NCBI GenBank assembly: GCA_022827095.1
Contig: JAJDTP010000005.1
Coordinates: 1 to 64,000, forward strand
Length of the DNA stretch: 64,000 nucleotides
Origin: Dehalococcoidia bacterium
Lineage (GTDB): Bacteria > Chloroflexota > Dehalococcoidia > Lucifugimonadales > UBA3495
Reading direction: 5' to 3'
Shown here: positions 24,657 to 33,170 of the stretch, piece after piece
How the letters are laid out: each line of letters starts with the position of its first letter
Position numbering within the stretch: the first letter of the stretch is position 1
Program-made: the position numbers and the translations under genes
Notes under the pieces: model-generated
Told to the model about the DNA's origin: nothing
The model's input: the letters and a program-made list of their open reading frames with translations, nothing else
The model's database searches: none

Positions 24657-25833
24657 CAGCCTCCCCAACGTGGCCGACGCGGTAATCATTGGCGGCGGCG
24701 TCATCGGTTGCGCCATCCAGTATCACCTGGCGCAGCTGGGGATCCCGAATACCGTTCTGCTGGAGCGCGACGTGCTCGGTTCCGGCAGTACCGGCCGTTC
24801 CCAGGCCATCTGCCGCATGCATTACTCCAATCGGATCACCACGCAGTTGGCGTGGCAGAGTCTGCAAGTTTTCGCTGACTTCGACGAGCGTGTGGGCGGA
24901 CATTCCGGTTTCGTCCGGACCGGTTATCTGGTGGTCGTCAATGAGGCCGACCAAGGTGGCCTGGAGCGCAACGTCGCAATGCATCGGGAATTGGGGGTGC
25001 CGACGTCAGTGGTGTCCCGGGATGACCTGGCTGGCCTGGCTCCCATGGTGACGCTGTACGACGACGAGCGAGCGGCCTGGGAGCCTGAATCCGGCTACGC
25101 CGATCCTTACCAGACGACCGTGTCCTATGCTGCCCGTGCCCGCGAGGCTGGCGCCGTGATCGCCTCCCGCAATCCCGCGTCCGGAATCGAAACCGCCGAC
25201 GGGCGGGTGCGGGCCGTCGTCACGGTGGCCGGAGAACGCATCGCCACTGATACAGTGATCGTTGCGGCCGGCCCATGGTCCAAGCAGGTCCTCGCCGACG
25301 TGGGGGTGGATGTGCCGTTGCTTCCGGTGCGCCATCAGGTTGCCACGGTGGCCCGGCCGGTTGAGCTCGTACCGCAGCATCCCACCGTGGGCGATATAAG
25401 CCAGTCATTCTCCTTCCGGCCGGACGGCGCCAACTTCACCACCATGGGGTTCGGCGATGACGAAGAGCAGCCGGACCCAGAGACGTACCCACAGGGGATA
25501 GACTTGCAGTCTGCCGCGTCGGCGCGGACGAAACTGGCCCGACGTGTCCCCGGCATGTCCGACTCGTATTACCGGGGGGGATGGTCCGGGCTCTTCACCA
25601 CCACGCCGGACTGGCATCCCATCTTGGACCGCGTACCCGGTGTCGAGGGCCTGTTCTGTGCCGTCGGGTTCAGCGGGCACGGGTTCAAGCTATCGCCGGC
25701 CATCGGGAAGGCGGTTGCCGAGCTGGTTGCCGAGGGCAAAACCCGTGACGTGGACCTCTCCCCGCTACGCTTCAGCCGCTTCGCCGAGGGAGACCTCATG
25801 GAATCGAGCTATCGTTATCGGGTGTTGGCCTGA
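24646..25833 (+). CDS. FAD-dependent amine/glycine-type oxidase (DAO family)
   Basis: About 395 residues. The dinucleotide-binding GGGVIGCAIQYHLAQLG is near residue 12, followed by E (LLERD) and GSTGRS; the C-terminal FAD site includes GFSGHGFKLSPAIGK. This is the DAO fold, as in sarcosine dehydrogenase/oxidase and glycine oxidase. TTG 24646 (GGAAAGG just upstream) or GTG 24670 may be the start. It lies 120 bp upstream of gcvPA, so an enzyme that feeds glycine or sarcosine metabolism is reasonable, but this is inference. Confidence 0.82.
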   Translation: MTSNSLPNVADAVIIGGGVIGCAIQYHLAQLGIPNTVLLERDVLGSGSTGRSQAICRMHYSNRITTQLAWQSLQVFADFDERVGGHSGFVRTGYLVVVNEADQGGLERNVAMHRELGVPTSVVSRDDLAGLAPMVTLYDDERAAWEPESGYADPYQTTVSYAARAREAGAVIASRNPASGIETADGRVRAVVTVAGERIATDTVIVAAGPWSKQVLADVGVDVPLLPVRHQVATVARPVELVPQHPTVGDISQSFSFRPDGANFTTMGFGDDEEQPDPETYPQGIDLQSAASARTKLARRVPGMSDSYYRGGWSGLFTTTPDWHPILDRVPGVEGLFCAVGFSGHGFKLSPAIGKAVAELVAEGKTRDVDLSPLRFSRFAEGDLMESSYRYRVLA

Positions 25834-25952
25834 TCTTCTGCCGTGCTATCGGTCAGCGCTTCCAACAACTGTGGCAGACCATCCAGAATTTCCCACGCGA
25901 ACCGCGTAATTTGCCGTCCTGAACCATCATCAGCCAAACGGAGCAATCCCGA

Positions 25953-27278
25953 ATGGTCACCAATTTTCAATCGCACTACATCCCGAACACCATCGCCGAA
26001 CAGGACGAGTTGCTGGCCGCGGTTGGCCTGAGCAGCGTCGACGACCTGTTCTCCGATATACCGGACGATTACCGTAACCCTCCGCTTCGCCTCCCCGACC
26101 CCATGTCGGAGTTGGAGATCCAGCGGGAACTTGGCGCGATGGCCGGCCGCAACCGGCCCTTGTCCAGTGGTCCGTCCTTTCTGGGGGCCGGCAGTTACTA
26201 TCACTTCATCCCCTCCATCGTGAAAGCGGTCATGACCCGTGGCGAATTTCTGACCGCCTACACCCCGTACCAGCCGGAGGTGTCCCAGGGCACGCTGCAG
26301 GTGATCTTCGAGTTCCAGACCATGATCAGCGCACTTTACGGGATGGAAGTCGCTAACGCCGGCATGTACGACGGCGCCACCAGCCTTGCGGAGGCCGTGC
26401 TCATGGCCTGTCGCGTGACCCGCCGGCAGCAGGTAGTTGTCAGCGACACCGTGGCTCCGGCCTATCGCCAGGTCATCGCGACCTACTGCCAGGCCCAGGG
26501 GATTGCCATCGATATTGTGCGGACCGCGGACATCGGCGCCAGCGTGACTGAAGCAACCGCCGGAGTGGTAGCGCAGTATCCCAATTTCTACGGCGGCCTC
26601 GACGATCTGGCCGCCCTGGCCGCGACCGCCCATGACGACGGCGCCCTGCTGGTGGTGTCGGCCGATCCCCTGGCAATGGGCATGCTCAAACCTCCGGGTG
26701 AGTTCGGCGCGGACATCGTGACCGGCGAAGGCCAGCCCATCGGAATCCCCCCGTCCTTCGGTGGCCCGTACCTGGGCCTGTTCAGCTGCAAGCAGCAATA
26801 CATCCGCCAGATGCCCAGCCGCCTCGTGGGTCGGACCACCGACACCCAGGGTCGCACCGGCTACGTCTTGACGTTGCAAACCCGTGAGCAACATATCCGA
26901 CGCGAGCGGGCCACATCCAACATCTGCACCAACGAGGCGCTTTATGCCCTGGCATCGACCATTTACCTGGCGGCGATGGGCCGGCAGGGGCTGCGCCAGG
27001 TGGCAGAGCTTTGCTATCACAAATCCCACTACGCAGCCTCAGCCATCGGTGGGCTGGACGGATACTCTCTGCCCCAGTCCGGCGAGTTCTTCCAGGAGTT
27101 TGTCGTCACCTGTCCCGAGGCGCCGGCAAAGATCAACCGCCGGCTCATGGAACGCAACATACTGGGCGGGCTCGATGTCAGCGACCGCTTCGAGAACGGG
27201 ATGCTGCTGTGCGTGACCGAGATGAACTCCCGGGAAGATATCGACCTCCTGGTGGACGCGTTGTCCGCCGAGAAGTGA
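25953..27278 (+). CDS. gcvPA: Glycine dehydrogenase (decarboxylating) subunit 1
   Basis: The 441-residue protein is the N-terminal half of the P-protein of the glycine cleavage system, which decarboxylates glycine with PLP and passes the aminomethyl group to lipoyl GcvH. Family motifs are clear: FLGAGSYYHFIPSIVKAV, TAYTPYQPEVSQGTLQ, NAGMYDGATSLAEA and the late RRERATSNICTNEAL. Length is normal. The partner gcvPB follows at 28098, separated by a membrane-protein gene. No gcvT or gcvH is present nearby. Confidence 0.95.
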   Translation: MVTNFQSHYIPNTIAEQDELLAAVGLSSVDDLFSDIPDDYRNPPLRLPDPMSELEIQRELGAMAGRNRPLSSGPSFLGAGSYYHFIPSIVKAVMTRGEFLTAYTPYQPEVSQGTLQVIFEFQTMISALYGMEVANAGMYDGATSLAEAVLMACRVTRRQQVVVSDTVAPAYRQVIATYCQAQGIAIDIVRTADIGASVTEATAGVVAQYPNFYGGLDDLAALAATAHDDGALLVVSADPLAMGMLKPPGEFGADIVTGEGQPIGIPPSFGGPYLGLFSCKQQYIRQMPSRLVGRTTDTQGRTGYVLTLQTREQHIRRERATSNICTNEALYALASTIYLAAMGRQGLRQVAELCYHKSHYAASAIGGLDGYSLPQSGEFFQEFVVTCPEAPAKINRRLMERNILGGLDVSDRFENGMLLCVTEMNSREDIDLLVDALSAEK

Positions 27279-27355
27279 TCAGACCCTTTCGGACTCTCGT
27301 CCAGGACTAGCCACCGGTTGTAATCGGGCCACCTTCACAATGCCAGCGACCCGCC

Positions 27356-27979
27356 ATGATTGACCGAAACCTGCGCGATTTGAGACGGCTGCGGCATTAC
27401 CCGGATCCCTTCGAAGACGATGGTATTTCGTCGGAACACGAAGGATACGTCAAATGGTTCGGCCTGTGGGTCAAGGAGCCTACGCTGTTCGCCTTGGGAT
27501 TCGGACTTGCCGGTTTCATGCTGGCCCTCGTAATCGTTCGGACAACACTCGCCAGTTTCACCACTTGGCTGCCCACCGGCGCATTGTGGTTCAACATTGC
27601 CTTCCTGGCATCCATCGTGACCCTGACCTTCGTTGCCTGCAGCATGTTCGTGTGCGGGTCCATCGCAGTCCGGCGGCAGATCCGCCACATGAACGCTCAG
27701 ATGGCCCGTTGGGACGACGCGACCCCGGAAGAGGTGGCGGAGATCGTACGCGCAGCAGACCGGAGAATTAACCGGCGCATCCTGTGGCGCACCGTTTGCT
27801 GGATGATCGCCATGGCAGCGCTGTTCGCGATCTTCGGGACCACTTGGCTGTTTGCTTGGGGCGGCCCGGCGTTCTTCATAGCGAGCACGTTGGCCGTCGT
27901 GGTGGTCGTCTTGGCGTGGAGTTCGCGAGTCTACCGGATTGTGCCTCTTGCAAATAGTTGGATAAAGCGATCGTCGTGA
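27356..27979 (+). CDS. Unknown four-helix membrane protein between gcvPA and gcvPB
   Basis: A 207-residue protein with four hydrophobic segments (about 42-62, 77-103, 143-160 and 166-190). A polar, arginine-rich stretch (RQIRHMNAQMARWDD and ADRRINRR) between the second and third helices probably faces the cytoplasm. I do not recognise a family. It is inserted in the middle of the gcvPA-gcvPB pair in the same direction, which is unusual. The ribosome site is weak. Confidence 0.6.
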   Translation: MIDRNLRDLRRLRHYPDPFEDDGISSEHEGYVKWFGLWVKEPTLFALGFGLAGFMLALVIVRTTLASFTTWLPTGALWFNIAFLASIVTLTFVACSMFVCGSIAVRRQIRHMNAQMARWDDATPEEVAEIVRAADRRINRRILWRTVCWMIAMAALFAIFGTTWLFAWGGPAFFIASTLAVVVVVLAWSSRVYRIVPLANSWIKRSS

Positions 27980-28097
27980 CGGCAGGCCCAGCGGCGATCA
28001 AACATTGAACAATCAACGGATTGACGTTTCCAAATCGCAACCCCATCAGCGGGCCGGCGATGGCAGAATCCGTGAGAACACCAGGAGACTTCGGACG

Positions 28098-29567
28098 ATG
28101 TTGAACAAAGGCGGCAACCGAGACACCACCAGCCTGTTGATGGACCGCAGCGTACCCGGCCGCGTCGGAGTGATCACGCCGGGCCTTGATGTTCCGGCTG
28201 CGCCTCTGCCGGATGCGGCCTACCTGCGGGACGATCTGCCACTACCCGAGGTATCAGAGCCCGAGGTGGTCCAGTATTTCACCTCCCTGAGCCAGTTGAA
28301 CTTCAGCATCGATACGCATTTCTACCCGTTGGGGTCGTGTACGATGAAGTACAACCCCAAGATCAACGATGAAGTCGCCTTCCTGCCCGGGTTTGCCGGC
28401 ATCCATCCCCAGCAGCCGGCGGAACAGTCGCAGGGTGCGCTGGAGTTGCTCTGTCGGTTGCAGGACTTCCTGACCGAGGTCACCGGCATGGCGGCGACCA
28501 GCCTGGCTACCCTCGCCGGCGCCCATGGAGAACTGGGCGGCGTGCTCATGATGCGGGCGTACCACCTGGCCCGCGGCGACTCCGGCCGCACCAAGATGGG
28601 CATCCCGGACAGCGCCCACGGCACCAACCCCGCCTCGGCCGCGATGGCTGGCTTCGACGTGGTGACGATCCCGTCTGACGCCGACGGGAATACGGATCTT
28701 GCAGCTTTGAGGGAGATTGCAAGCGACGACCTGGCTGGGGTGATGATCACGTTGCCCAGCACCCTGGGCCTGTTCGACACCAACATCCTGGAGGTCTGCC
28801 AGATCGTCCACGATTGCGGCGGCCTGGTCTACGGCGACGGCGCGAACATGAACGCGCTGCTCGGTCGCGCCAAGCTCGGCGAGTTGGGCTTCGACGTCTG
28901 CCACCTGAACCTGCACAAGACCTTCAGCACACCGCATGGCGGTGGCGGCCCGGGCGCCGGTCCCGTCTGCTGCGGCGAGAACCTGGCGCCCTATCTGGCT
29001 GCTCCGGTCGTGGCGGTGAACGACGCCGGCGAATATTCGCTCGCTGAGCCGGAGCAGAGCATCGGCAAGATCAGCGGTTTCCACGGAAACTTCGGCGTGT
29101 TGGTCCGCGCGTACACGTACATCCGAACCCTGGGCGCGGCCGGCCTGCTTTCCATCAGTGGCAACGCCGTCCTGAACGCCAACTACATCATGGAATCGCT
29201 CAAGGATATCTACGAGTTGCCCTACGACCGCACGTGCATGCACGAGGTCGTTTTCTCCGCCGACCGCCAGCGTGAGCGGGGAGTCAGCGGTTTGGAAGTG
29301 GCGAAGCGGCTGCTGGACTACGGTTTCCACGCGCCGACCATGTACTTCCCGCTGATCGTGCACGAAGCGCTGATGATCGAGCCCACGGAGTCGGAAACCA
29401 AGGAAACGCTGGACGCGTTCATAGACGCCCTGCGCGTCATCGACTCGGAGGCAACGTCAGAGCCCGAACTGGTTCAGCACGCCCCGCACACCACGCCGGT
29501 CTCCCGCTTGGACGAGGCGACGGCGGCGAGGCGTCCCGTGCTGCGCTGGGAGGCGGCCGCAGACTAA
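28098..29567 (+). CDS. gcvPB: Glycine dehydrogenase (decarboxylating) subunit 2
   Basis: The 489-residue PLP-binding half of the two-subunit P-protein. The PLP lysine lies in HLNLHKTFSTPHGGGGPG; upstream are YPLGSCTMKYNPKIND and IPDSAHGTNPASA, both hallmarks of the family. ATG 28098 with AGGAG at 28083-28087 is preferred over TTG 28005, which would add 31 basic residues absent from the family. With gcvPA it would form the heterotetrameric P-protein. Confidence 0.95.
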   Translation: MLNKGGNRDTTSLLMDRSVPGRVGVITPGLDVPAAPLPDAAYLRDDLPLPEVSEPEVVQYFTSLSQLNFSIDTHFYPLGSCTMKYNPKINDEVAFLPGFAGIHPQQPAEQSQGALELLCRLQDFLTEVTGMAATSLATLAGAHGELGGVLMMRAYHLARGDSGRTKMGIPDSAHGTNPASAAMAGFDVVTIPSDADGNTDLAALREIASDDLAGVMITLPSTLGLFDTNILEVCQIVHDCGGLVYGDGANMNALLGRAKLGELGFDVCHLNLHKTFSTPHGGGGPGAGPVCCGENLAPYLAAPVVAVNDAGEYSLAEPEQSIGKISGFHGNFGVLVRAYTYIRTLGAAGLLSISGNAVLNANYIMESLKDIYELPYDRTCMHEVVFSADRQRERGVSGLEVAKRLLDYGFHAPTMYFPLIVHEALMIEPTESETKETLDAFIDALRVIDSEATSEPELVQHAPHTTPVSRLDEATAARRPVLRWEAAAD

Positions 29568-29613
29568 CCGAGCGTGTCGACGCCGACCTGCTAATTCGCA
29601 GAAAATGAATGGT

Positions 29614-29633
29614 CGCCCTTCGATGGAAGGGCG
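29614..29633. terminator. Hairpin between convergent genes
   Basis: CGCCCTTC and GAAGGGCG form a perfect 8-bp stem with loop GATG between gcvPB (rightward) and the leftward dehydrogenase. The following T-run is weak, so termination is likely but not certain. Confidence 0.5.
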
Positions 29634-29662
29634 GCTCGCTTATTTAGGCATTCGGACTGGAG

Positions 29663-30598
29663 TTAACCGCCCTGCTCCTCCAGCGCGCGCCGCAAATCCT
29701 CGGGGTCGACGTGGACTTCGATGCCCGCCCGTTCTTCCTGCAACAGCATCGCCACTCGAGAGTCGCGGCCGGCCCAACCCCGGTTGATGGCTTCGGTCAT
29801 CTCCGCCAGCGTGGTGTTGGCCAACTTCATCGGCACATCGAACTCGCGGCCGACCGCTACGGCCAGGTCCACGTCCTTGCGCGCGAGCCGCAACGCGAAA
29901 TCCGGCGGATCAAAGTCGTTGATCAGGAAGTGTTGGGCCAGCCCCTCGAACATCCCCCGGCGTCCGCCGGCCCCCTTGCGCACGGCCAGCCACAGCGCCA
30001 ACGGGTCGACACCCGCCTTGATCCCCATGGTGAACACCTCGGCCAGCGCGGTCTGGACGATGTAGCCGGCGCAGTTGTGCACCAGCTTGGCGACGGAGCC
30101 GCTGCCGATTGGTCCGACGTAATAGGCGGCGTCTCCAATCGAGTCTAGGACCGCTTTGTGCTGGTCGAACACTGCCTTGTCTCCGCCGACCCAGATTGCC
30201 AGGCGTCCACTGGCGGCGCCGGCCGGGCCGCCGCTCACCGGGGCGTCCAATACGTTGATGCCCTGCGGCGCTACTCGGTCGTGGATCTGGCGGATAAGGG
30301 TCGGTGAGCTGGTGCTGAGGTCAAAGTAGGTTTTGCCAGCGGCCATGCCCGACATTATCCCGTCTTCGCCCAGCGAAACCGCTTCGACCTCCACCGGCCC
30401 GGGCAGCGAGGTGAACACCACGTCGGTGGCCTCTGCCACCTCTCGAGGCGTGTCGGCCCACTGTGCTCCCGCTTCCAGGTGCTGGGTCGCGGCTTCCCGC
30501 CGGATGTCGTGGACGACCATCTCGTTTCCGCCGCTCAGGCAGTTGTACGCCATGCTGGCGCCCATGGTTCCGAGACCAATAAAGCCAACTTTCACCAT
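29663..30598 (-). CDS. NAD(P)-dependent beta-hydroxyacid dehydrogenase
   Basis: A 311-residue member of the 3-hydroxyisobutyrate/tartronate-semialdehyde reductase family. The Rossmann motif VGFIGLGTMGASMA opens the protein. The substrate signature DAPVSGGPAGAASG is near residue 125, and the catalytic lysine is in GSVAKLVHNCAGY (about 165-178). ATG 30598 gives the typical start (MVKVGFIG); the longer reading adds 17 untypical residues. Substrate is not determined; small beta-hydroxyacids such as 3-hydroxyisobutyrate or glycerate-type compounds are usual. Confidence 0.88.
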   Translation of the reverse strand: MVKVGFIGLGTMGASMAYNCLSGGNEMVVHDIRREAATQHLEAGAQWADTPREVAEATDVVFTSLPGPVEVEAVSLGEDGIMSGMAAGKTYFDLSTSSPTLIRQIHDRVAPQGINVLDAPVSGGPAGAASGRLAIWVGGDKAVFDQHKAVLDSIGDAAYYVGPIGSGSVAKLVHNCAGYIVQTALAEVFTMGIKAGVDPLALWLAVRKGAGGRRGMFEGLAQHFLINDFDPPDFALRLARKDVDLAVAVGREFDVPMKLANTTLAEMTEAINRGWAGRDSRVAMLLQEERAGIEVHVDPEDLRRALEEQGG

Positions 30599-30737
30599 CT
30601 CTTTCATCTCCTGGGAATCTCGCCCTTTGGGTAGAGGATTCGCGGGCATTTTATCAGAGGCGAACCGGTGTGCCGTGCCGAGGCGATTTCGTTGCCCTGA
30701 ACTTGTCTGAGAGGTGGCAGAAAAGTCTAAGAGGTGT

Positions 30738-30870
30738 TCAAAAAGAGGGAAGGCGTGCCAAACGGCGTAGCATGATCCCAGTCATCGAGATATAGAGCCA
30801 GGTTTCAGTGGTTTCGTACAATGCCTCGTAGTCTTTGCTCAATCGCCGTTGCAGGTTCAGCCAACCGAAG
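30738..30870 (-). pseudogene. 3' remnant of an IS5-family-like transposase
   Basis: On the minus strand a frame ending at TGA 30738-30740 reads FGWLNLQRRLSKDYEALYET and TWLYISMTGIMLRRLA, the well-known C-terminal end of IS5/IS1182-type DDE transposases (R-L-S-K-D-Y-E). The upstream part is missing: the frame is cut at 30870, exactly where a piece of the neighbouring peptidase gene begins. This is an insertion-sequence scar. Confidence 0.7.
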
Positions 30871-31110
30871 GAATTTCTGGAAGAAAATGGAGCCAGGGAG
30901 ATAAACTGCTACAAAGGCTCCAGTGAGGATGTGATCAAGGGGGAGTGTTCCGCTACTGCGCCGGTATCACTGCTGCGCAGTTTGACGAAACAGCTTGGCG
31001 TTCTTCGTACAGATAGAGAATATCCAGCGCTGCCAGCGTCAAATCTCAGGGCTCCATCATCGCAGCAAACCCCGGCCGACGCTCACGGCGCAATGGCCTG
31101 GCGTCTGGCC
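30871..31110 (+). pseudogene. 240-bp duplicated fragment of the S8 peptidase gene
   Basis: The fragment aligns without gaps to 31641-31880, with scattered substitutions. It encodes EFLEENGAREINCYKGSSED and onward to THE HGAMAWRLA region, then runs into unrelated sequence. It lacks a start region and the catalytic parts. Placement directly beside the transposase remnant suggests that transposition or recombination created it. Confidence 0.75.
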
Positions 31111-31235
31111 AAGTCTGATAGTACAAGTATCGCAGCCAGCGTGGCAGACAAAGCGAACTCTTGACTTTACGCCGCAACCACCGTGGTCTTCCCCTCCGTG
31201 CGCCGAGCGCCCCCGCTTTCCAATGAGACCGACCC

Positions 31236-32231
31236 ATGCCACCAACCCGCCGCAACGCCTTCCGCCTGCTCGTCCTGATGCTGGCCTTGAGCCTAGTTGC
31301 CGTTGCCTTGGTGGCCCTGGCCTGCGGGCCGGCTGCGCCGGGGGAGCAGGATGGACCGCCGGAACCTACCGCAACAGCCGAACCCGCTGGCACGACGGAT
31401 CAATCTACGCCAACGCCAACCGGTGGCCTTCCGGACGAACCGCCCCCAACGCCGCCCCTCACGCAACTGCAACGGCAGTACACCAACTTGGGGAGCAACC
31501 TCACCGACAAAATTGCGGAGTACGAAGCGGCGTCCGGCGCTGGGGGAGCGTCCGGGAGCTCGGACCAGCCCACGCCCACGCCGGAACTGATATTTATTCG
31601 CCTATTCACTGATACGGCTGAACGAGTGGACACGGTAAAAGAATTTCTGGAAGATAACGGAGCCAGGGAGATAAACTGCTACAAAGGCTCTAGTGAGGAT
31701 GTGATCAAGGGGGAATGTTCTGCTACTGCGCCGGTGTCGTTGCTGCGCGGTCTTGCTGAGCATCCTGGGGTTCTTCGGATAGCTAAAGATTATCCATCGG
31801 TGCCAGCATCAAATCTTCCGTCGCCGTCATCGCAGCAAACCCCGGCCGACGCTCACGGCGCAATGGCCTGGCGCCTGGCCGGGGCTAATGGCGCGGGTGT
31901 TAAAGTCGGGATAATCGACTACGGTTTCAAAGACTTCCGCACTAGGCTGCCCAACTTGACGCCGGCGGCCAAGCCCTTCTGTTACGACACGTCAGGAAAC
32001 CTGGATAAAGTGAATATCTCGGTTTGTGAAACCAACATTGGGCCGCATCCAAGTGATGACCATGGCACTGAAGTTGCCGAGGCTCTGACCGAAGTTGCCC
32101 CTGGCGTCTCACTATACATAGCTAATGCACATACACTGCCCAGAATCAAAGCAGCCAACGTCGCAGACGCCAACCGGGCGAATCGCCTGGGGATTTGGGT
32201 TCGGTTGTCGGCCGGGAACGACGGGTGCTAG
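31236..32231 (+). CDS. Truncated lipoprotein with S8 (subtilisin-like) peptidase domain
   Basis: A 331-residue frame with a lipoprotein signal (lipobox VALAC at about 25-29), then a Pro/Thr-rich linker and an inhibitor-like propeptide region (about 120-190). The S8 domain begins with the catalytic Asp in VGIIDYGF and the His in DDHGTEVAE. After YIANA the sequence jumps to GIWVRLSAGNDG and stops. The stretch normally lying between these parts and the catalytic Ser motif (GTS) are missing, so it should be inactive. The 240-bp stretch 31641-31880 is duplicated at 30871. Confidence 0.65.
   Translation: MPPTRRNAFRLLVLMLALSLVAVALVALACGPAAPGEQDGPPEPTATAEPAGTTDQSTPTPTGGLPDEPPPTPPLTQLQRQYTNLGSNLTDKIAEYEAASGAGGASGSSDQPTPTPELIFIRLFTDTAERVDTVKEFLEDNGAREINCYKGSSEDVIKGECSATAPVSLLRGLAEHPGVLRIAKDYPSVPASNLPSPSSQQTPADAHGAMAWRLAGANGAGVKVGIIDYGFKDFRTRLPNLTPAAKPFCYDTSGNLDKVNISVCETNIGPHPSDDHGTEVAEALTEVAPGVSLYIANAHTLPRIKAANVADANRANRLGIWVRLSAGNDGC
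31641..31880 (+). repeat. Parent copy of the 240-bp duplication
   Basis: Inside the S8 lipoprotein gene. It matches 30871-31110 over its whole length without gaps, so codon phase is preserved. Confidence 0.75.
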
Positions 32232-32269
32232 ACTGCCACATCCCGAATGTGTCCCGTGCGTTTGCCCTG

Positions 32270-33100
32270 ATGTCTGCCGAAACCGTCGACGAACTGCCCG
32301 TTTCACGCACCGGCCAGTCCGCATTGGCAGTGTGCGAAATCGCCGCCCGGCGCGCCGGGGAGTTGGTGCTGGAGCGTTTCCGGACCGAGGTGGAAGTTAG
32401 CCTCAAAGGCCGGGCCAACGTGGTCACCGACGCGGATCTGGCGTCCGAAAGGCTGATCCTGGATTACGTGGCCGGCGAATATCCCGATTTCGGCATCCTT
32501 TCCGAGGAATCCGCCCCCGTTCCCGGCGCTTCTCCGTACACCTGGGTGGTCGATCCCATCGACGGCACCCGCAATTTCGCCGAGGGCATTCCCCATTTCT
32601 GCGTGGTAGTCGCCATTGCCGACGGCGACCAGGTGGTGTGCGGAGTTACCTACGACCCGGTGCGGGATGAGATGTTTTCCGCCCAGCAAGGATGTGGAGC
32701 CTCGCTGAATGGGCAGTCCGTAACCGTTTCCGACCGCGACGGTATCGACGAAGCGGTTCTGGGTTTCGACCTGGGGTACAACTTCGACCAGGCCAAGCTC
32801 CTCCTCGAAATGGCGACTGGTGTCTGGCCCAAAGTCCAGGGCTACCGCCTGATGGGTTCCAGCGCCCTCAGCCTGGCCTACGCCGCCTGCGGGCGCATTG
32901 ACCTGTATTTCCACCACAGCCTGTCGGCGTGGGACATTGCATCGGGTGTCCTGCTGGCGCGGGAAGCCGGCGGCCAGGTGCTGGACCGGGCGACACTGAA
33001 GGACGCTACCCTGTTCTCGCCGGGCCTGATCGTGTCCAACCCGGCCCTGGTGGAGCAATTCCTGGCGCTCACGGAAGGAGCAGCCTGGCGCACCATGTGA
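32270..33100 (+). CDS. Inositol-monophosphatase-family phosphatase
   Basis: A 276-residue enzyme of the lithium-sensitive phosphatase family. The metal-binding motif VVDPIDGTRNFAEG is near residue 90, an upstream SEESAPVPG supplies the conserved Glu, and WDIASGVLLAREAGG (about 222-236) is the second signature. Members hydrolyse inositol phosphate, histidinol phosphate or related sugar phosphates; which one is not clear. ATG 32270 is preferred to the longer frame, which overlaps the truncated peptidase gene. Confidence 0.88.
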   Translation: MSAETVDELPVSRTGQSALAVCEIAARRAGELVLERFRTEVEVSLKGRANVVTDADLASERLILDYVAGEYPDFGILSEESAPVPGASPYTWVVDPIDGTRNFAEGIPHFCVVVAIADGDQVVCGVTYDPVRDEMFSAQQGCGASLNGQSVTVSDRDGIDEAVLGFDLGYNFDQAKLLLEMATGVWPKVQGYRLMGSSALSLAYAACGRIDLYFHHSLSAWDIASGVLLAREAGGQVLDRATLKDATLFSPGLIVSNPALVEQFLALTEGAAWRTM

Positions 33101-33170
33101 ACGCCGACCTGTGCCGCCCTCCCGGATTTACCGGATGGGCGCTCGACCGTAGTTCGAAGGAGGGAAGTCT

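Noticed and set aside
25834-25952. Glycine riboswitch before gcvPA
   Set aside because: The 119-base gap is too short for the usual tandem aptamers and shows no matching core.
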